The notes: a model not told the origin generated them from the sequence alone. Counted from the stretch's first letter, positions 8,435-17,573 are shown. The stretch: DNA of 64,000 nucleotides from Sva-07 sp963710625 (GCA_963710625.1 CAVQBG010000010.1:215449-279448), one strand, 5' to 3'. Numbers and translations: made by a program.

Positions 8435-10168
8435 CTAGGTCAGGCGCACGAGGCGGCCCGGGGTGGCGCCGGTGAACCGGTCGTGGTCGCGCGTGACCTG
8501 CCCGGCGACGATCGTGTAGTGGTACCCCTCGGCGTCCTGCAGGAAGCGGGTGCCGCCGGCGGGGAGGTCCGCCACCATGCGTGGTGCCCGCAGTGTCAGG
8601 TGCTCGTGATCGATCACGTTGAGGTCGGCGCGCAGGCCGACCTCGATGCGACCCCGATCGTCGAACCCGAACAGCGCCGCGGTCTCGGCGGTCATCTTCC
8701 GGATCACCTCGGGGAGCGCCAGCTGCGGACCGTTGCGGTCGCGGCACCAGTGGGTGAGCATCCACGTGGGCGTCGATGCATCGCAGATTAGGTTGCAGTG
8801 CGCTCCTCCGTCGGCGAGCCCGATCACCGCATGATCGCTCGACAGCATCTCGAACAGTGCGTCGCCGTCGCCGTTGGTGTATCCGAGCAGGGTGTTGAGG
8901 ACGATGGCGTGCCCATCACGCTCGAGCAGGGCGTCGTAGTACACCTCGACGGGATCCCGGCCCGTCGCCGCCGCGATCCCGGCGATCGAATCGGCGTCGG
9001 TGGGCTCGTAGTTCACCGGATCGCCGAGTGGATACGTGCGCTCGAAGTTCTCCATCGCCTTGGCCAGGAGGGGCTCCGCGATCCGGAGCTGCTCGATCAT
9101 CGTCTTGTACTCGTCGACGAGCGTCGCCCGCAGCGAGGGGTCGCCCATCGCCGCGACCCGCTCGTCGAGCGGAACCTCCATGAGCGGCGCATAGCTCGGG
9201 CACACCATGAACGGGTGCCGCGCGGTGAGCCCGAGCAGCACCCCGAAGGGTCGTCCGGCCACCTGGGCTGTCACCGAGTGGCCCTGCTCGCGGACACGAC
9301 CGACGAGCTCGAGGTGCTTGCGGAAGTCGTCGGGGGCGACGTCGGTCTGCAGCATCAGGAACGTCACGGGCACGCCCGCCTCCTCGGCGAGGCGGCACAT
9401 CCAGTCGACCTCCAGGTCCGGGGAGATGTGGTCCTCGGTCGGGATCACCCCGGACGGGGCGACCTCGAAGATGCCCTTGCCGGCGGCCTTGACGGCTCGC
9501 CCGATCGCGAACAGCTCCTCCTCGGGAGCGAACGTGCCGGGAACGGGTTCGCCCGACAGCGATCGGTGGCCGAGCGTCCGGCTGGTCGAGAACCCGCGGG
9601 CTCCGGCCGCGATCGCCTCGGCGACGATCTGCGCCATCGAGTCGATTTCCTCCGCCGTCGCAGGCTCGTTCGCCGCACCGCGCTCGCCCATCACGTACGC
9701 GCGCACCGGGCCGTGCGCGATCATCGCCGCCACGTCGGCGGTGTACTCGCCCCGGTCGAGCGCGTCCAGGTACTCGGCGAAGCTCTCCCAACCCCACGAC
9801 ATGCCCTCGGTGAGCGCGGAGCCGGGGATGTCCTCGACACCCTCCATCAACTCGATCAGGAACTGCTCCTGACCCGGCCGGACCGGAGCGAACCCCACCC
9901 CGCAGTTGCCGAACACCACGGTCGTCACGCCATGCGGCGTCGACGGCGCCAACTCGGCATCCCACGTCGCCTGGCCGTCGTAGTGCGTGTGGATGTCGAC
10001 GAAACCGGGCGTGACCAGGCGGTCGGTCGCGTCGATCTCGCGGGCGGCTCCGCCGATGTCGGAGCCGATTGCGACGATGCGGTCGCCGTCGATCGCAAGG
10101 TCGGCGACGAACGGATCCCCGCCGCTGCCGTCGACGATGGTGCCGTTGCGGATGACGAGGTCGTACAT
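8435..10168 (-). CDS. N-acyl-D-amino-acid deacylase / amidohydrolase
   Basis: Amidohydrolase of 577 residues. It opens with the small beta-sandwich (LVIRNGTIVDGSG) and the metal-binding HTHYDGQ at about residues 61-67. Further hallmarks of the D-aminoacylase branch are GNCGVGFAP, the large alpha/beta barrel, and C-terminal LADGGAH with MTAETAALFGFDDRGRIEVG. Members hydrolyse N-acyl-D-amino acids, with a metal in the barrel. Start ATG at 10168 gives a normal N-terminus. RidA lies just upstream on the same strand, a plausible partner in removing reactive enamine/imine intermediates. Confidence 0.9.
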   Translation of the reverse strand: MYDLVIRNGTIVDGSGGDPFVADLAIDGDRIVAIGSDIGGAAREIDATDRLVTPGFVDIHTHYDGQATWDAELAPSTPHGVTTVVFGNCGVGFAPVRPGQEQFLIELMEGVEDIPGSALTEGMSWGWESFAEYLDALDRGEYTADVAAMIAHGPVRAYVMGERGAANEPATAEEIDSMAQIVAEAIAAGARGFSTSRTLGHRSLSGEPVPGTFAPEEELFAIGRAVKAAGKGIFEVAPSGVIPTEDHISPDLEVDWMCRLAEEAGVPVTFLMLQTDVAPDDFRKHLELVGRVREQGHSVTAQVAGRPFGVLLGLTARHPFMVCPSYAPLMEVPLDERVAAMGDPSLRATLVDEYKTMIEQLRIAEPLLAKAMENFERTYPLGDPVNYEPTDADSIAGIAAATGRDPVEVYYDALLERDGHAIVLNTLLGYTNGDGDALFEMLSSDHAVIGLADGGAHCNLICDASTPTWMLTHWCRDRNGPQLALPEVIRKMTAETAALFGFDDRGRIEVGLRADLNVIDHEHLTLRAPRMVADLPAGGTRFLQDAEGYHYTIVAGQVTRDHDRFTGATPGRLVRLT

Positions 10169-10260
10169 GCGCGGCCACGCTACGCGTCGACGTGCAACCG
10201 CTGCGGAGCGGAGGGTGGCGACGGTGTGTCGACCACCGAGCGGCGCAGGCCGCCGTCGGA

Positions 10261-10650
10261 TCAGCCCGGTGTCAGCGCGGTGACCTCGATCTCGACGCGC
10301 ATGCGCGGGTCGGCAAGGCCGACGACGGTCATCGTGGCGGCGGGGAGCGCCTCGCCGAAGTAGCGACGCAGCGACGGCCAACACGCTTCGAAGTCGTCGG
10401 CGTCCGGCAGCATGTATCTCACCCGCACGACGTCGGCGGCAGACGCCCCCGCCCTCATGAGCGCGTCGTCGATGTTGCGCAGTGTCTGGTCGACCTGCTC
10501 GACGATGTCGTCGGAGATCGTCATGTCGGAGTAGTCGAAGCCGGTGGTTCCGGCGACGAACACCCAGCGCCCATCGACGACGGCACGCGAGTAGCCGACG
10601 AGCCGTTCGAATTCGCTGCCCTGGGAGATTCGCCGTCGTTCGGAGTGCAT
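10261..10650 (-). CDS. RidA/YjgF-family enamine/imine deaminase
   Basis: Protein of 129 residues with the RidA signatures VFVAGTTGFDY, DIVEQVDQTLRNIDDAL and a C-terminal VEIEVTAL, in the family's usual length and order. The RidA fold forms trimers and hydrolyses reactive 2-aminoacrylate-type intermediates from PLP enzymes. The strictly canonical Arg seen in true RidA (near the end of strand 5) is present as MRVEIEV, so activity is plausible. Start ATG at 10650 chosen over in-frame ATGs upstream because the family begins here. Confidence 0.85.
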   Translation of the reverse strand: MHSERRRISQGSEFERLVGYSRAVVDGRWVFVAGTTGFDYSDMTISDDIVEQVDQTLRNIDDALMRAGASAADVVRVRYMLPDADDFEACWPSLRRYFGEALPAATMTVVGLADPRMRVEIEVTALTPG

Positions 10651-10675
10651 CCGTGCAGGATTCCACATGGACCGC

Positions 10676-11173
10676 TCATCGAGTCGGCCAGGTGGCGACC
10701 GTTTCGTAGATCGCACCCGTGTCGTGCAGCGTGCTGCTCACCAGGGCGACCTCGGTGACATCGAACGTCGCGTCGAAACGTCGGCCGGCACTTCGGCTCG
10801 GTCGAGCACGACGGGCGAGGCGGGCCACGGTGATGTGCCCCTGGAAGCGCTTGCGTTCGCGTTCGGTGCCCACGCCGCGGAGCGTCTGCCGGACCACTGC
10901 CGCGAGATCGTCGACGCCCGCCACCGGCGAGATCAGGGATCGCTCGCCGAGCAGGTCGAACGCGGGGCCGATCACGGCGGTGGCCGCCGGGAGGAGCACC
11001 TGATCGAGCCGGTCGATCACCTCGTCCTCCTCCGCGTCGCCGAGGAACCGCAGTGTGATGTGGAGATTCTCCTGCGGGACCCACTTGACGCCCTGGTCCT
11101 TCGGCCGGTCCATGTCGGCGAGTCGGTCGAGCACGTCGTCCGGCGGCCAGATCGCCACGAACAGCCGAGCCAT
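10676..11173 (-). CDS. thpR: RNA 2',3'-cyclic phosphodiesterase (2H family)
   Basis: Protein of 165 residues. The two HxTx motifs that define the 2H phosphoesterase superfamily are plain: HITLRFLG (about residue 38) and HITVAR (about residue 115). The N-terminus ARLFVAIWPP is the classical ThpR/LigT start. The family opens 2',3'-cyclic phosphates in RNA, and can ligate 2'-5' ends in vitro. ATG at 11173. It follows the photolyase-like gene on the same strand with 17 bases between. Confidence 0.88.
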   Translation of the reverse strand: MARLFVAIWPPDDVLDRLADMDRPKDQGVKWVPQENLHITLRFLGDAEEDEVIDRLDQVLLPAATAVIGPAFDLLGERSLISPVAGVDDLAAVVRQTLRGVGTERERKRFQGHITVARLARRARPSRSAGRRFDATFDVTEVALVSSTLHDTGAIYETVATWPTR

Positions 11174-11190
11174 CTCGCCAGTGTGGCGGC

Positions 11191-12405
11191 TCAACGACTC
11201 CGGCGCCAGGCCGAGAAGCTGCCGACCGCCCCGGCGTTCGGTCGCACGAGCCAGGGCCACGGGTGCAACTCGACCACGTCGAGCTGCGATCGCAGACGGC
11301 GCGCCCTCGGCACCGGAGCGAACGTCGTGGCGAGCGACCGACCGCCGAGCACGTCGGCAGGATCGCCGAGGTGCACCTCGACCGCACGGATCGTCGCCAG
11401 CTCGGCCAACCGGTCGGCGAGGAACACCAGCCGCTTCGACGACAGCCTCAGGCGGCGCAGCAGGGGCTCGTCGAAGACGAAGACCACCGGCAGGTCGGCG
11501 TGGGCCGCCAGCGCTGGATCGCCGTCGCCGAGACTCTCTGCCGTCAGCCACACCACGTCTGGCGCGCCGGTCGAGTGCACGTCGATCGGACCCGCGGTGG
11601 CGTCGGGGTCGGGATCGGCGGAGAGGAGTTCGTCGTCGTCGGCGGGTGGCAGCGTGCGCTCGTCGGGCCACTGCTCGACGGGGCAGCCGTCACGGTGTAC
11701 GCACCGCTCGCACAGCTCGGGTGCCCGCTTCTCCACCTGCCAACGACTGAAGCCGTACGGCTTGCCGGTCCCTGCACCGATCGTCCACTGCCATCCGAGA
11801 CGGTTCGCCGCCCGCGACCCGTCGAGCAGGTGAGTGAAGAACCGGCGCTCGCCCTCATGCCAGTCCGCGCCGTGGCGGACCGTCCACTGGGAGGCCATCC
11901 ACATCCGCGACTGGTTGACCAACCAGCCGTTGCGCTCCAGTTCGTCGACCGAGGCGGCGATGCACGCCATCGAGCGGTCCCAGGGATCGTCGGTGCGGTC
12001 GGAGTCGACCACCGGTTCGTACCGGAGCCCGGACCGCGTGCGCCGGCCCAGCCGGGCGTACACGTGGCGGGCGTACTCCTGCCACATCAACTCGTCTCGG
12101 AACTTCTGGCGGTCCTTGCTCGGGCCACTGGTGGCGGCGAGCGACACCTGCGGCAACGTCAGCAATCCATGGCGGATGTACGGCGACAGGCCCGTCGCAC
12201 CGCGCGCCGACACGGGCAGGACCTCGTTGCGACGGCGTGCGTAGCCGTCGACGTCGAGCCGGGCGAGCGTCGCGTCGGCCGCCGCCTGCGTGCCCTCGAA
12301 GCGCGGCGATCGACCCACCTCCGAGTCGCAGGAGACCTGGAGGAGATGCTCCCGCACCCACCCGTCGACGTCGTCGGTGCGGGGGTTGGGCAGCAGCGTC
12401 AACAC
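11191..12405 (-). CDS. photolyase/cryptochrome-like protein with permuted domain order
   Basis: 404 residues from GTG 12405. The first 250 residues match the helical FAD-binding domain of photolyases: RFEGTQAAADATLARLD, GLSPYIRHGLLTLP, DELMWQEYARH, and LDGSRAANRLGWQWTIGAG. A Cys cluster (CERCVHRDGCP) and an acidic linker follow. The last 110 residues then read like the alpha/beta antenna domain that normally comes first (VVWLTAES, DPALAA, VVFVFDEPLLRRL, VEVHLGDPADVL). The order FAD domain then Rossmann-like domain is the reverse of canonical photolyases. Function could be DNA repair or photoreception; FAD binding is likely but not provable here. Confidence 0.75.
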   Translation of the reverse strand: MLTLLPNPRTDDVDGWVREHLLQVSCDSEVGRSPRFEGTQAAADATLARLDVDGYARRRNEVLPVSARGATGLSPYIRHGLLTLPQVSLAATSGPSKDRQKFRDELMWQEYARHVYARLGRRTRSGLRYEPVVDSDRTDDPWDRSMACIAASVDELERNGWLVNQSRMWMASQWTVRHGADWHEGERRFFTHLLDGSRAANRLGWQWTIGAGTGKPYGFSRWQVEKRAPELCERCVHRDGCPVEQWPDERTLPPADDDELLSADPDPDATAGPIDVHSTGAPDVVWLTAESLGDGDPALAAHADLPVVFVFDEPLLRRLRLSSKRLVFLADRLAELATIRAVEVHLGDPADVLGGRSLATTFAPVPRARRLRSQLDVVELHPWPWLVRPNAGAVGSFSAWRRSR

Positions 12406-12488
12406 TCGACCGACGATCTCCCGCCTGTGATGAGGTGTCGGTGCAGGGGGTTGCGCACAACGCTCATCGCCGGAGGAGTATGGACGTG

Positions 12489-13406
12489 TCAGGCCGGGGC
12501 GAGGGCGGCCTCGCGCTTGTCGGCGAAGCGCTTGGCGACCTTCTCGCTGGTGGCGAGACGCTTCATCAGCTTCTCCTGGGCGATCGCTCCGTCGCCGGTG
12601 AGCCCACCGATGTTGGCGGCATCCCACTGGCGCAGGACGACCGGCACGAGGATCTGCTCGTAGTGCACCTGGAGGTCGTAGATCCCGGCCTTGGCGATCA
12701 GCGCCGCGTGTCGGTCGAAATCGGGGATGCCGGTGCCCGGCATCGCGAAGTTCCGGACCTGCTTCTCCATGGCGATCATCATCGTGTTCGGGTCGGCCTC
12801 GATCGCGGCCGCAGCGAGGTCGCGGTAGAAGAGTTGGTGCAGGTTCTCGTCACTGCCGACTCGCTTCATCACCTCGTAACCGGCGGGGTCGCCGAGCAGT
12901 GCGCCGGTGTTGCGATGGGAGATCCTGGTGGCCAGCTCCTGGAGCGCGAGGTAGATGAACCCCTCGTACAGCGGTGGGTTCGGGGTCTGGCCGCCCGACA
13001 CCTGGGCCATGCGCGAACGCTCGAGTTCGACGGGATCGATCGCCCGCGTGGTCATCAGGTAGCCGTAGATCGCCATCGAGTGGCGGCCCTCCTCGGCGGT
13101 CCACCGACGCACCCAGGTGCCCCATGCTCCATCCTTGCCGAACATCTGCTCGACCGTGCGGAAGTAGTAGGGCAGGTTGTCCTCGGTCAACAGGTTGACC
13201 AGCAGCGCGCTGCGGACCTCCGGGGTGATCTCGTGGCCGTCGAGGTCGGCGTCGTCGGGGGTCCACTGGTGGCCCCTGACGTGATCGCGCCCTCGGCTGT
13301 AGGGCACGTAGTCGTGCGGGAACCACTCCTTGGAGGTGGTGAGGTGCCGCTCGAGGAGGCTCTCGGCGACCGGGGTCAGTTCGTTGAGCAACTCGGACTC
13401 GTTCAC
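12489..13406 (-). CDS. acyl-ACP desaturase (soluble ferritin-like di-iron)
   Basis: Protein of 305 residues of the soluble fatty-acid desaturase family. The two di-iron helix motifs are visible: EEGRH at about residue 107 and DENLH at about residue 189 (the ExxH pairs), along with WTAEEGRHSMAIYGYL. Such enzymes introduce a double bond into acyl chains carried by ACP, using reduced ferredoxin and O2, and maintain membrane fluidity in actinobacteria (DesA type). ATG at 13406 is preceded by an inverted repeat that may be an operator. Confidence 0.87.
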   Translation of the reverse strand: MNESELLNELTPVAESLLERHLTTSKEWFPHDYVPYSRGRDHVRGHQWTPDDADLDGHEITPEVRSALLVNLLTEDNLPYYFRTVEQMFGKDGAWGTWVRRWTAEEGRHSMAIYGYLMTTRAIDPVELERSRMAQVSGGQTPNPPLYEGFIYLALQELATRISHRNTGALLGDPAGYEVMKRVGSDENLHQLFYRDLAAAAIEADPNTMMIAMEKQVRNFAMPGTGIPDFDRHAALIAKAGIYDLQVHYEQILVPVVLRQWDAANIGGLTGDGAIAQEKLMKRLATSEKVAKRFADKREAALAPA

Positions 13407-13415
13407 GATCCCAGC

Positions 13416-13433
13416 CTACCGACCAGTAGGTAG
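13416..13433. promoter_or_regulatory. candidate operator upstream of the desaturase
   Basis: Inverted repeat CTACC...GGTAG with an 8-base spacer (CCTACCGACCAGTAGGTAG, 13415-13433), 10 bases before the desaturase start. Its size and half-site style fit TetR-family operators that control fatty-acid desaturases in other bacteria. No regulator gene is next to it. Confidence 0.4.
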
Positions 13434-13469
13434 AAGATCCAGTCAGGCGTTCGGTTCGTGGCGTTCGGG

Positions 13470-14669
13470 TCAGATGCCGCTCTCGGTGATGTCGTAGCCG
13501 GCCGCCCGCGCCGACTCGAGCAGCCGCTGTGCGTGCTCGGAGCCACGCACCTCGAAGGTGGCGTGGATGCCGGTCTCCCGAACGTGGAGATCGAGGCCCT
13601 CGCGGATGTGTTCCACCTCGATCAGATCGGCCCCGCCGTCGGCGAACACGGTCAGGAGCGTCGCCAGCCCCCCAGGGCGGTCGTCGATGCGAGCGACGAC
13701 CGACAACCGTCGACCCGCCTGGTTCTCGTGCCGTCGGATCAGGCTCGGGACGACACCGAGATCGACGTTTCCGCCCGACACGACGACGCACGTCGTGCCC
13801 GCCTCGCTCGGTCGCACCGCGCCGGACAGCAGTGCAGCGACGCCGACCGCTCCCGCACCCTCCGCGTAGAGCTTGGCCCGATCCATCAGCAGCACCATGG
13901 CATCGGCGATCGAGTCCTCGTCGACGGTCACGATTTGGTCGACCCAGTGCTCGACCAGCGGCCCGGTGATCGTGCCGGGGTACTTGACCGCGATCCCGTC
14001 GGCGAGGGTCAGCACCGGCCCCTCGGGCACGGCACCACCCGCGTACGGGGCGCACACGGTGGCCTGGACGCCGATCACCCGGACCCCGGGACGTCTCGAC
14101 TTCACCGCGATCGCCGTGCCGGAGATCAGCCCGCCGCCCCCGAGCGGCACGATCACGGTCGACAGGTCGTTGATGTCATCCACCAACTCGAGCCCGAGCG
14201 TCCCCTGCCCGGCGACGACCGCCGGATCGTCGTAGGGGGAGCAGAACGCCATGCCGGTCTCCTCGGCGTGAGCCTGTGCCGCCGCGACGGCGGCCTTGAG
14301 GTCGGTGCCGATCTCCGTGACGACGGCACCGTGTTGGCGCGATGCCTCGATCTTGGTGATCGGCGCTCCGGTCGGGACGAAGATCCGGCAGGGCACCCCG
14401 AAGTGTTGGGCCGCGAATGCAAGCGCTTGGGCGTGATTGCCGGCGCTGCCCGTCGTCACGCCGCTCGCAGCGCCCGCGCCGAGCGCGGCGAGCTTGTTGA
14501 TCGCGCCGCGCAACTTGAACGATCCGGTGCGCTGCAGGTTCTCGGCCTTGAGCACGACGTTCCCACCGATGTCCTCCGACAACGTCAGCGAGGTGATCAC
14601 CGGCGTGTGTTTGGCGACGTCCGCCGTCACCACCCGGGCTGCTTCGATGTCGGCGAGGTCGACGCTCAC
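13470..14669 (-). CDS. ilvA: threonine ammonia-lyase (threonine dehydratase)
   Basis: Fold type II PLP enzyme of 399 residues that deaminates threonine to 2-oxobutanoate, the first step of isoleucine synthesis or threonine breakdown. The PLP lysine lies in the motif RTGSFKLRGA (about residue 52) and the phosphate-binding Gly loop is GGGGLISGTA (about residue 178). The last 80 residues form an ACT-like regulatory domain (LSVVARIDDRPGGLATLL), placing it with the short, single-ACT form. Located between the desaturase and the RimK operon, with its own start 43 bases from the rimK stop. Confidence 0.93.
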   Translation of the reverse strand: MSVDLADIEAARVVTADVAKHTPVITSLTLSEDIGGNVVLKAENLQRTGSFKLRGAINKLAALGAGAASGVTTGSAGNHAQALAFAAQHFGVPCRIFVPTGAPITKIEASRQHGAVVTEIGTDLKAAVAAAQAHAEETGMAFCSPYDDPAVVAGQGTLGLELVDDINDLSTVIVPLGGGGLISGTAIAVKSRRPGVRVIGVQATVCAPYAGGAVPEGPVLTLADGIAVKYPGTITGPLVEHWVDQIVTVDEDSIADAMVLLMDRAKLYAEGAGAVGVAALLSGAVRPSEAGTTCVVVSGGNVDLGVVPSLIRRHENQAGRRLSVVARIDDRPGGLATLLTVFADGGADLIEVEHIREGLDLHVRETGIHATFEVRGSEHAQRLLESARAAGYDITESGI

Positions 14670-14712
14670 CGGCGCACCGTACCGCGATCACCTCGCGGGT
14701 CTGACCTCTGGG

Positions 14713-15909
14713 TCAGGTGGCTTCCTCGGGCAGGGGGTGCTCGGGCAGCTTGCGGACGCGCGCCCGGCGGCGACGGCGGGCGGGGATCATCTCCCGCATC
14801 GACTCGAGGTTGCCGAAGCACAGCAGCCGATCGTTGCCCTCCAGCACGCGTGAGTCACGAGGGTTGGGGATCACGTCGGTGTCGCGGTGCAGCGTCAGCA
14901 CGGTGATGTCGCGATCGCGGAGCCCGGAACCGCCGATCGTCTTGCCGACGAAGTCGCCGTCCTCGCGCACCAGCAATTCGGCGACGCCGTAGCCGGTGCT
15001 GACCGTCAGTCGTTGACGGACGTCGAGTTCGGGGAACGCAACCTGGTTGGCGACGTGGTCGATGATCGCGCCGGCGACGTCGAGGTCGGTCGCCCGCTCG
15101 ATGCCTTCGAGGCCAGGCGACGAATTGACCTCCATCACCATCGGCCCGTCGTTGCCCTCGAGCATGTCGACGCCGGCCACCCGCAACCCCATGATCTGCG
15201 CGGCGCGCACCGCGGTCCGTTCGTATTCGTGGTCGAGCGACACCGGCTCGACCGACCCACCTCGGTGCACGTTCGAGCGGAACTCGTCGCCCTGCGCGGT
15301 CCTGCGCATCGCGGCGACCACCCGGTCGCCGATCACCAGGGCGCGGATGTCGCGACCCTTGCTCTCGGCGATGAACTCCTGGATCAGGACGTTCTGCTTT
15401 GTGTTGTGGAGTGTCTCGATGATCGCCTCGGCGACCTTGCGGTCGGGTGCGAGGATCACGCCGATGCCCTGGGTGCCCTCGAGCAGCTTGATCACGACGG
15501 GAGCGCCACCGACCCGGTCGATCGCCGGAAGTACGTCCTGCCGGTTCCGGACGAACGCGGTCTTCGGCATGCCGATGTCGTGACGGGACAGGATCTGGAT
15601 CGCACGCAGCTTGTCGCGGGAGTTCGTGATGCCGTTCGCCGTGATCGGCGTGTACACGTCCATCTGTTCGAACTGGCGCACCACCGCCGAGCCGAAGTAG
15701 GTGATCGACGCACCGATGCGCGGCAACACGGCGTCGTAGTCGGACAGCGGCTTGCCGCGGAACTGAAGGTCCGGTTCGGAGCTCGACAGGTCGATGGCGA
15801 ATCGCAGGGTGTTGAGCACCTTGCAGTCGTGGCCCCGTTCGAGTGCGGCCAGTTTGAGGCGCTGTGTGCTGTACGAGCGCGGGGCGCGGGAGAGAATGGC
15901 GAGCTTCAC
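14713..15909 (-). CDS. RimK-type alpha-L-glutamate ligase fused to an RCK_C domain
   Basis: 398 residues. The ATP-grasp ligase spans roughly residues 1-290, with MKLAILSRAPRSYSTQRL at the start, VIKLLEGTQGIGVILA for the ATP lid and the metal site MVMEVNSSPGLEGIE. RimK members add glutamates to ribosomal protein S6 or make polyglutamate tails on other acceptors. The C-terminus (about 300-380) reads as an RCK_C/TrkA-C regulatory domain: GKTIGGSGLRDRDITVLTLHR and GNDRLLCFG. Its start overlaps the end of the next gene upstream (ATG 15909 against stop 15906), so it is the last gene of a translationally coupled operon. Confidence 0.87.
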   Translation of the reverse strand: MKLAILSRAPRSYSTQRLKLAALERGHDCKVLNTLRFAIDLSSSEPDLQFRGKPLSDYDAVLPRIGASITYFGSAVVRQFEQMDVYTPITANGITNSRDKLRAIQILSRHDIGMPKTAFVRNRQDVLPAIDRVGGAPVVIKLLEGTQGIGVILAPDRKVAEAIIETLHNTKQNVLIQEFIAESKGRDIRALVIGDRVVAAMRRTAQGDEFRSNVHRGGSVEPVSLDHEYERTAVRAAQIMGLRVAGVDMLEGNDGPMVMEVNSSPGLEGIERATDLDVAGAIIDHVANQVAFPELDVRQRLTVSTGYGVAELLVREDGDFVGKTIGGSGLRDRDITVLTLHRDTDVIPNPRDSRVLEGNDRLLCFGNLESMREMIPARRRRRARVRKLPEHPLPEEAT

Positions 15910-16925
15910 GGACGATCCTGACTGTGATTGGAGACGAAACGGCCCAGGGTGGACATGGTGTCATCGCTGACCTGGGCGAGATGGACGAGCGCGTCGCCCT
16001 GATTGACGAGCGGTTGCTGGACGCGCCCGATCACGATGCCTCGGCTGGGCGCGGTGACCCGGGCGAGGCGTTTGCCGACGGAGTCGTGGATGACCCCGAG
16101 CAGCTGCCCACGCTGGACGACCTCACCGAGCTCGGCGTCGAGCAGGGCGATGCCGCTGCGCCGGGCACGCACCCAGGTGCTGCTCCGGCTCTCGACGGGC
16201 ATCGGACGCGGCCCGGCGGTGTCGGGGTCGATCACGGCCACCTCGGCGAGGACTCTGCGGATGCCCTCGACTCCGGCGGTCAACGCGTCATCGTCGAAGC
16301 GCAATGCCTCGCCACCCTCGAACAGCAGCACGGTCGCCCCGCGCTCGGTCGCTGCCCCCCGGAGTGAGCCGTCACGGATCCGGGAGTGGAGCATCAGCGG
16401 GGCACCGAACGCCTCGGCGAGCTTGCGGGTCTCGGGGTCGTCGAGGTCGGCGCGGATCTGCGGCAGGTTCGTGCGGTGATCGGAACCGGTGTGGAGATCG
16501 ATGCCGACGTCACACCGGCTGACGATCTCGGTCATGAACAGGTTGGCGATCCGGGCCGCGAGCGAGCCCGTCTGGGAGCCGGGGAACGACCGGTTGAGGT
16601 CGCGACGGTCTGGGAGGTAACGATCGCCGTTGAGGAATCCGTGGACGTTCACGATCGGTACGGCGATCACGGTGCCGGCCATCGAGCGGGCGTCGAGACC
16701 GCGCGTCACGCGGCGGATGATCTCGACGCCATTGATCTCGTCGCCGTGGACCGCAGCACTGAGCCACACCGTTCGGCCGTCCCGTCGCCCGTGGAACACC
16801 TGCAGTGGCAGGGAGATCCGGGTACCGGTGACCAGCCGGGCGATCGGCAGTTCACCGGTCGCCGAACGGCCGGGGGCCACGTCCAGCTCGCCGATCCTGA
16901 ACGACCCGCGTCGTGCGACGCTCAC
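15906..16925 (-). CDS. succinylglutamate desuccinylase/aspartoacylase-family deacylase (M14-like)
   Basis: 339 residues. Zinc-site motifs of the AstE/AspA branch of M14 are visible: AAVHGDEINGVEIIRR (about residue 57, the HxxE pair) and GIDLHTGSDHRTN (about residue 142, the distal His). The C-terminal third is a beta-rich domain. The branch removes acyl groups or cleaves amide bonds next to a carboxylate. In this operon it lies between a glutamate ligase and a retropepsin-like protein and overlaps both neighbours by four bases, so it may trim the tails the ligase adds. That role is inferred. Confidence 0.85.
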   Translation of the reverse strand: MSVARRGSFRIGELDVAPGRSATGELPIARLVTGTRISLPLQVFHGRRDGRTVWLSAAVHGDEINGVEIIRRVTRGLDARSMAGTVIAVPIVNVHGFLNGDRYLPDRRDLNRSFPGSQTGSLAARIANLFMTEIVSRCDVGIDLHTGSDHRTNLPQIRADLDDPETRKLAEAFGAPLMLHSRIRDGSLRGAATERGATVLLFEGGEALRFDDDALTAGVEGIRRVLAEVAVIDPDTAGPRPMPVESRSSTWVRARRSGIALLDAELGEVVQRGQLLGVIHDSVGKRLARVTAPSRGIVIGRVQQPLVNQGDALVHLAQVSDDTMSTLGRFVSNHSQDRP

Positions 16926-17413
16926 GATCGCCTCCGGTTCTTGAGCCGGACGTCCTTCGGTGGTCGCCCTCCGAGGTAGGACACGCCGGGGTCGACCAGG
17001 AAGCGACGGCGGATCGCTTCGCGTCCGACCAGCATCCGGAACCCCATCTCGTCACGTCGCGTGAGGGTGATCTCGGCATCGACGGTGACGCCGGCGATCG
17101 TCATCGGTACACGCACGACCGGTCGGTGGCCGATCTCACCCGACGAGCTGCGGACATCGCGCGTCGAGGCGACTGCTGCTTCGGCGACGACAGCGTCGGC
17201 GGTGGAGCGCTGCCACGGATGGATCTCGAAACGCACCCAGGCTGCGCCACTGCGATCGAACCACTCGAGATCGAACGCGTGCAGCGACGAGGTGCGAGCG
17301 CCGGTGTCGATCTTGGCCTTCAGGTGGCTGACGTTCCACTGGGGGAGGCTCACCCATTCGCGCCAACCGAGCACGGGGCGATCAGCACGCCGAGAGGATG
17401 ACACGAGCCGCAC
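16922..17413 (-). CDS. RimB-like retropepsin-fold protein (putative ATP-dependent zinc protease family)
   Basis: About 163 residues from GTG 17413. The family motif LKAKIDTGARTSSLHA (about residue 33) contains the DTGA that resembles the active-site triad of retroviral aspartyl proteases; VLGWREWVSLPQW precedes it and the conserved FRMLVGREAI follows. Homologues work with RimK-type ligases to process glutamate tails. First gene of the three-gene operon. The frame stays open to 17530, but the upstream part looks non-coding and GTG 17413 gives the family length. Confidence 0.83.
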   Translation of the reverse strand: MRLVSSSRRADRPVLGWREWVSLPQWNVSHLKAKIDTGARTSSLHAFDLEWFDRSGAAWVRFEIHPWQRSTADAVVAEAAVASTRDVRSSSGEIGHRPVVRVPMTIAGVTVDAEITLTRRDEMGFRMLVGREAIRRRFLVDPGVSYLGGRPPKDVRLKNRRRS

Positions 17414-17573
17414 GGTACACCGCCGACGATCGGTTCTGTCGCGGCCGACGTGAGCGATGTCACACGTGGGAAATCCCGTAACTGCCGAGTGGGACGTCGT
17501 CCGAACTGGCACGATGTTTCTCCGTAACACAACCGTAATGTTTCGGCGTCACGCCGATGAAGGAAGTCACTCG

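Noticed and set aside
14702..14715. TGACC...GGTCA inverted repeat between the ilvA start and the rimK stop
   Set aside because: Short and overlapping a stop codon; no second site and no regulator nearby, so not called as an operator.
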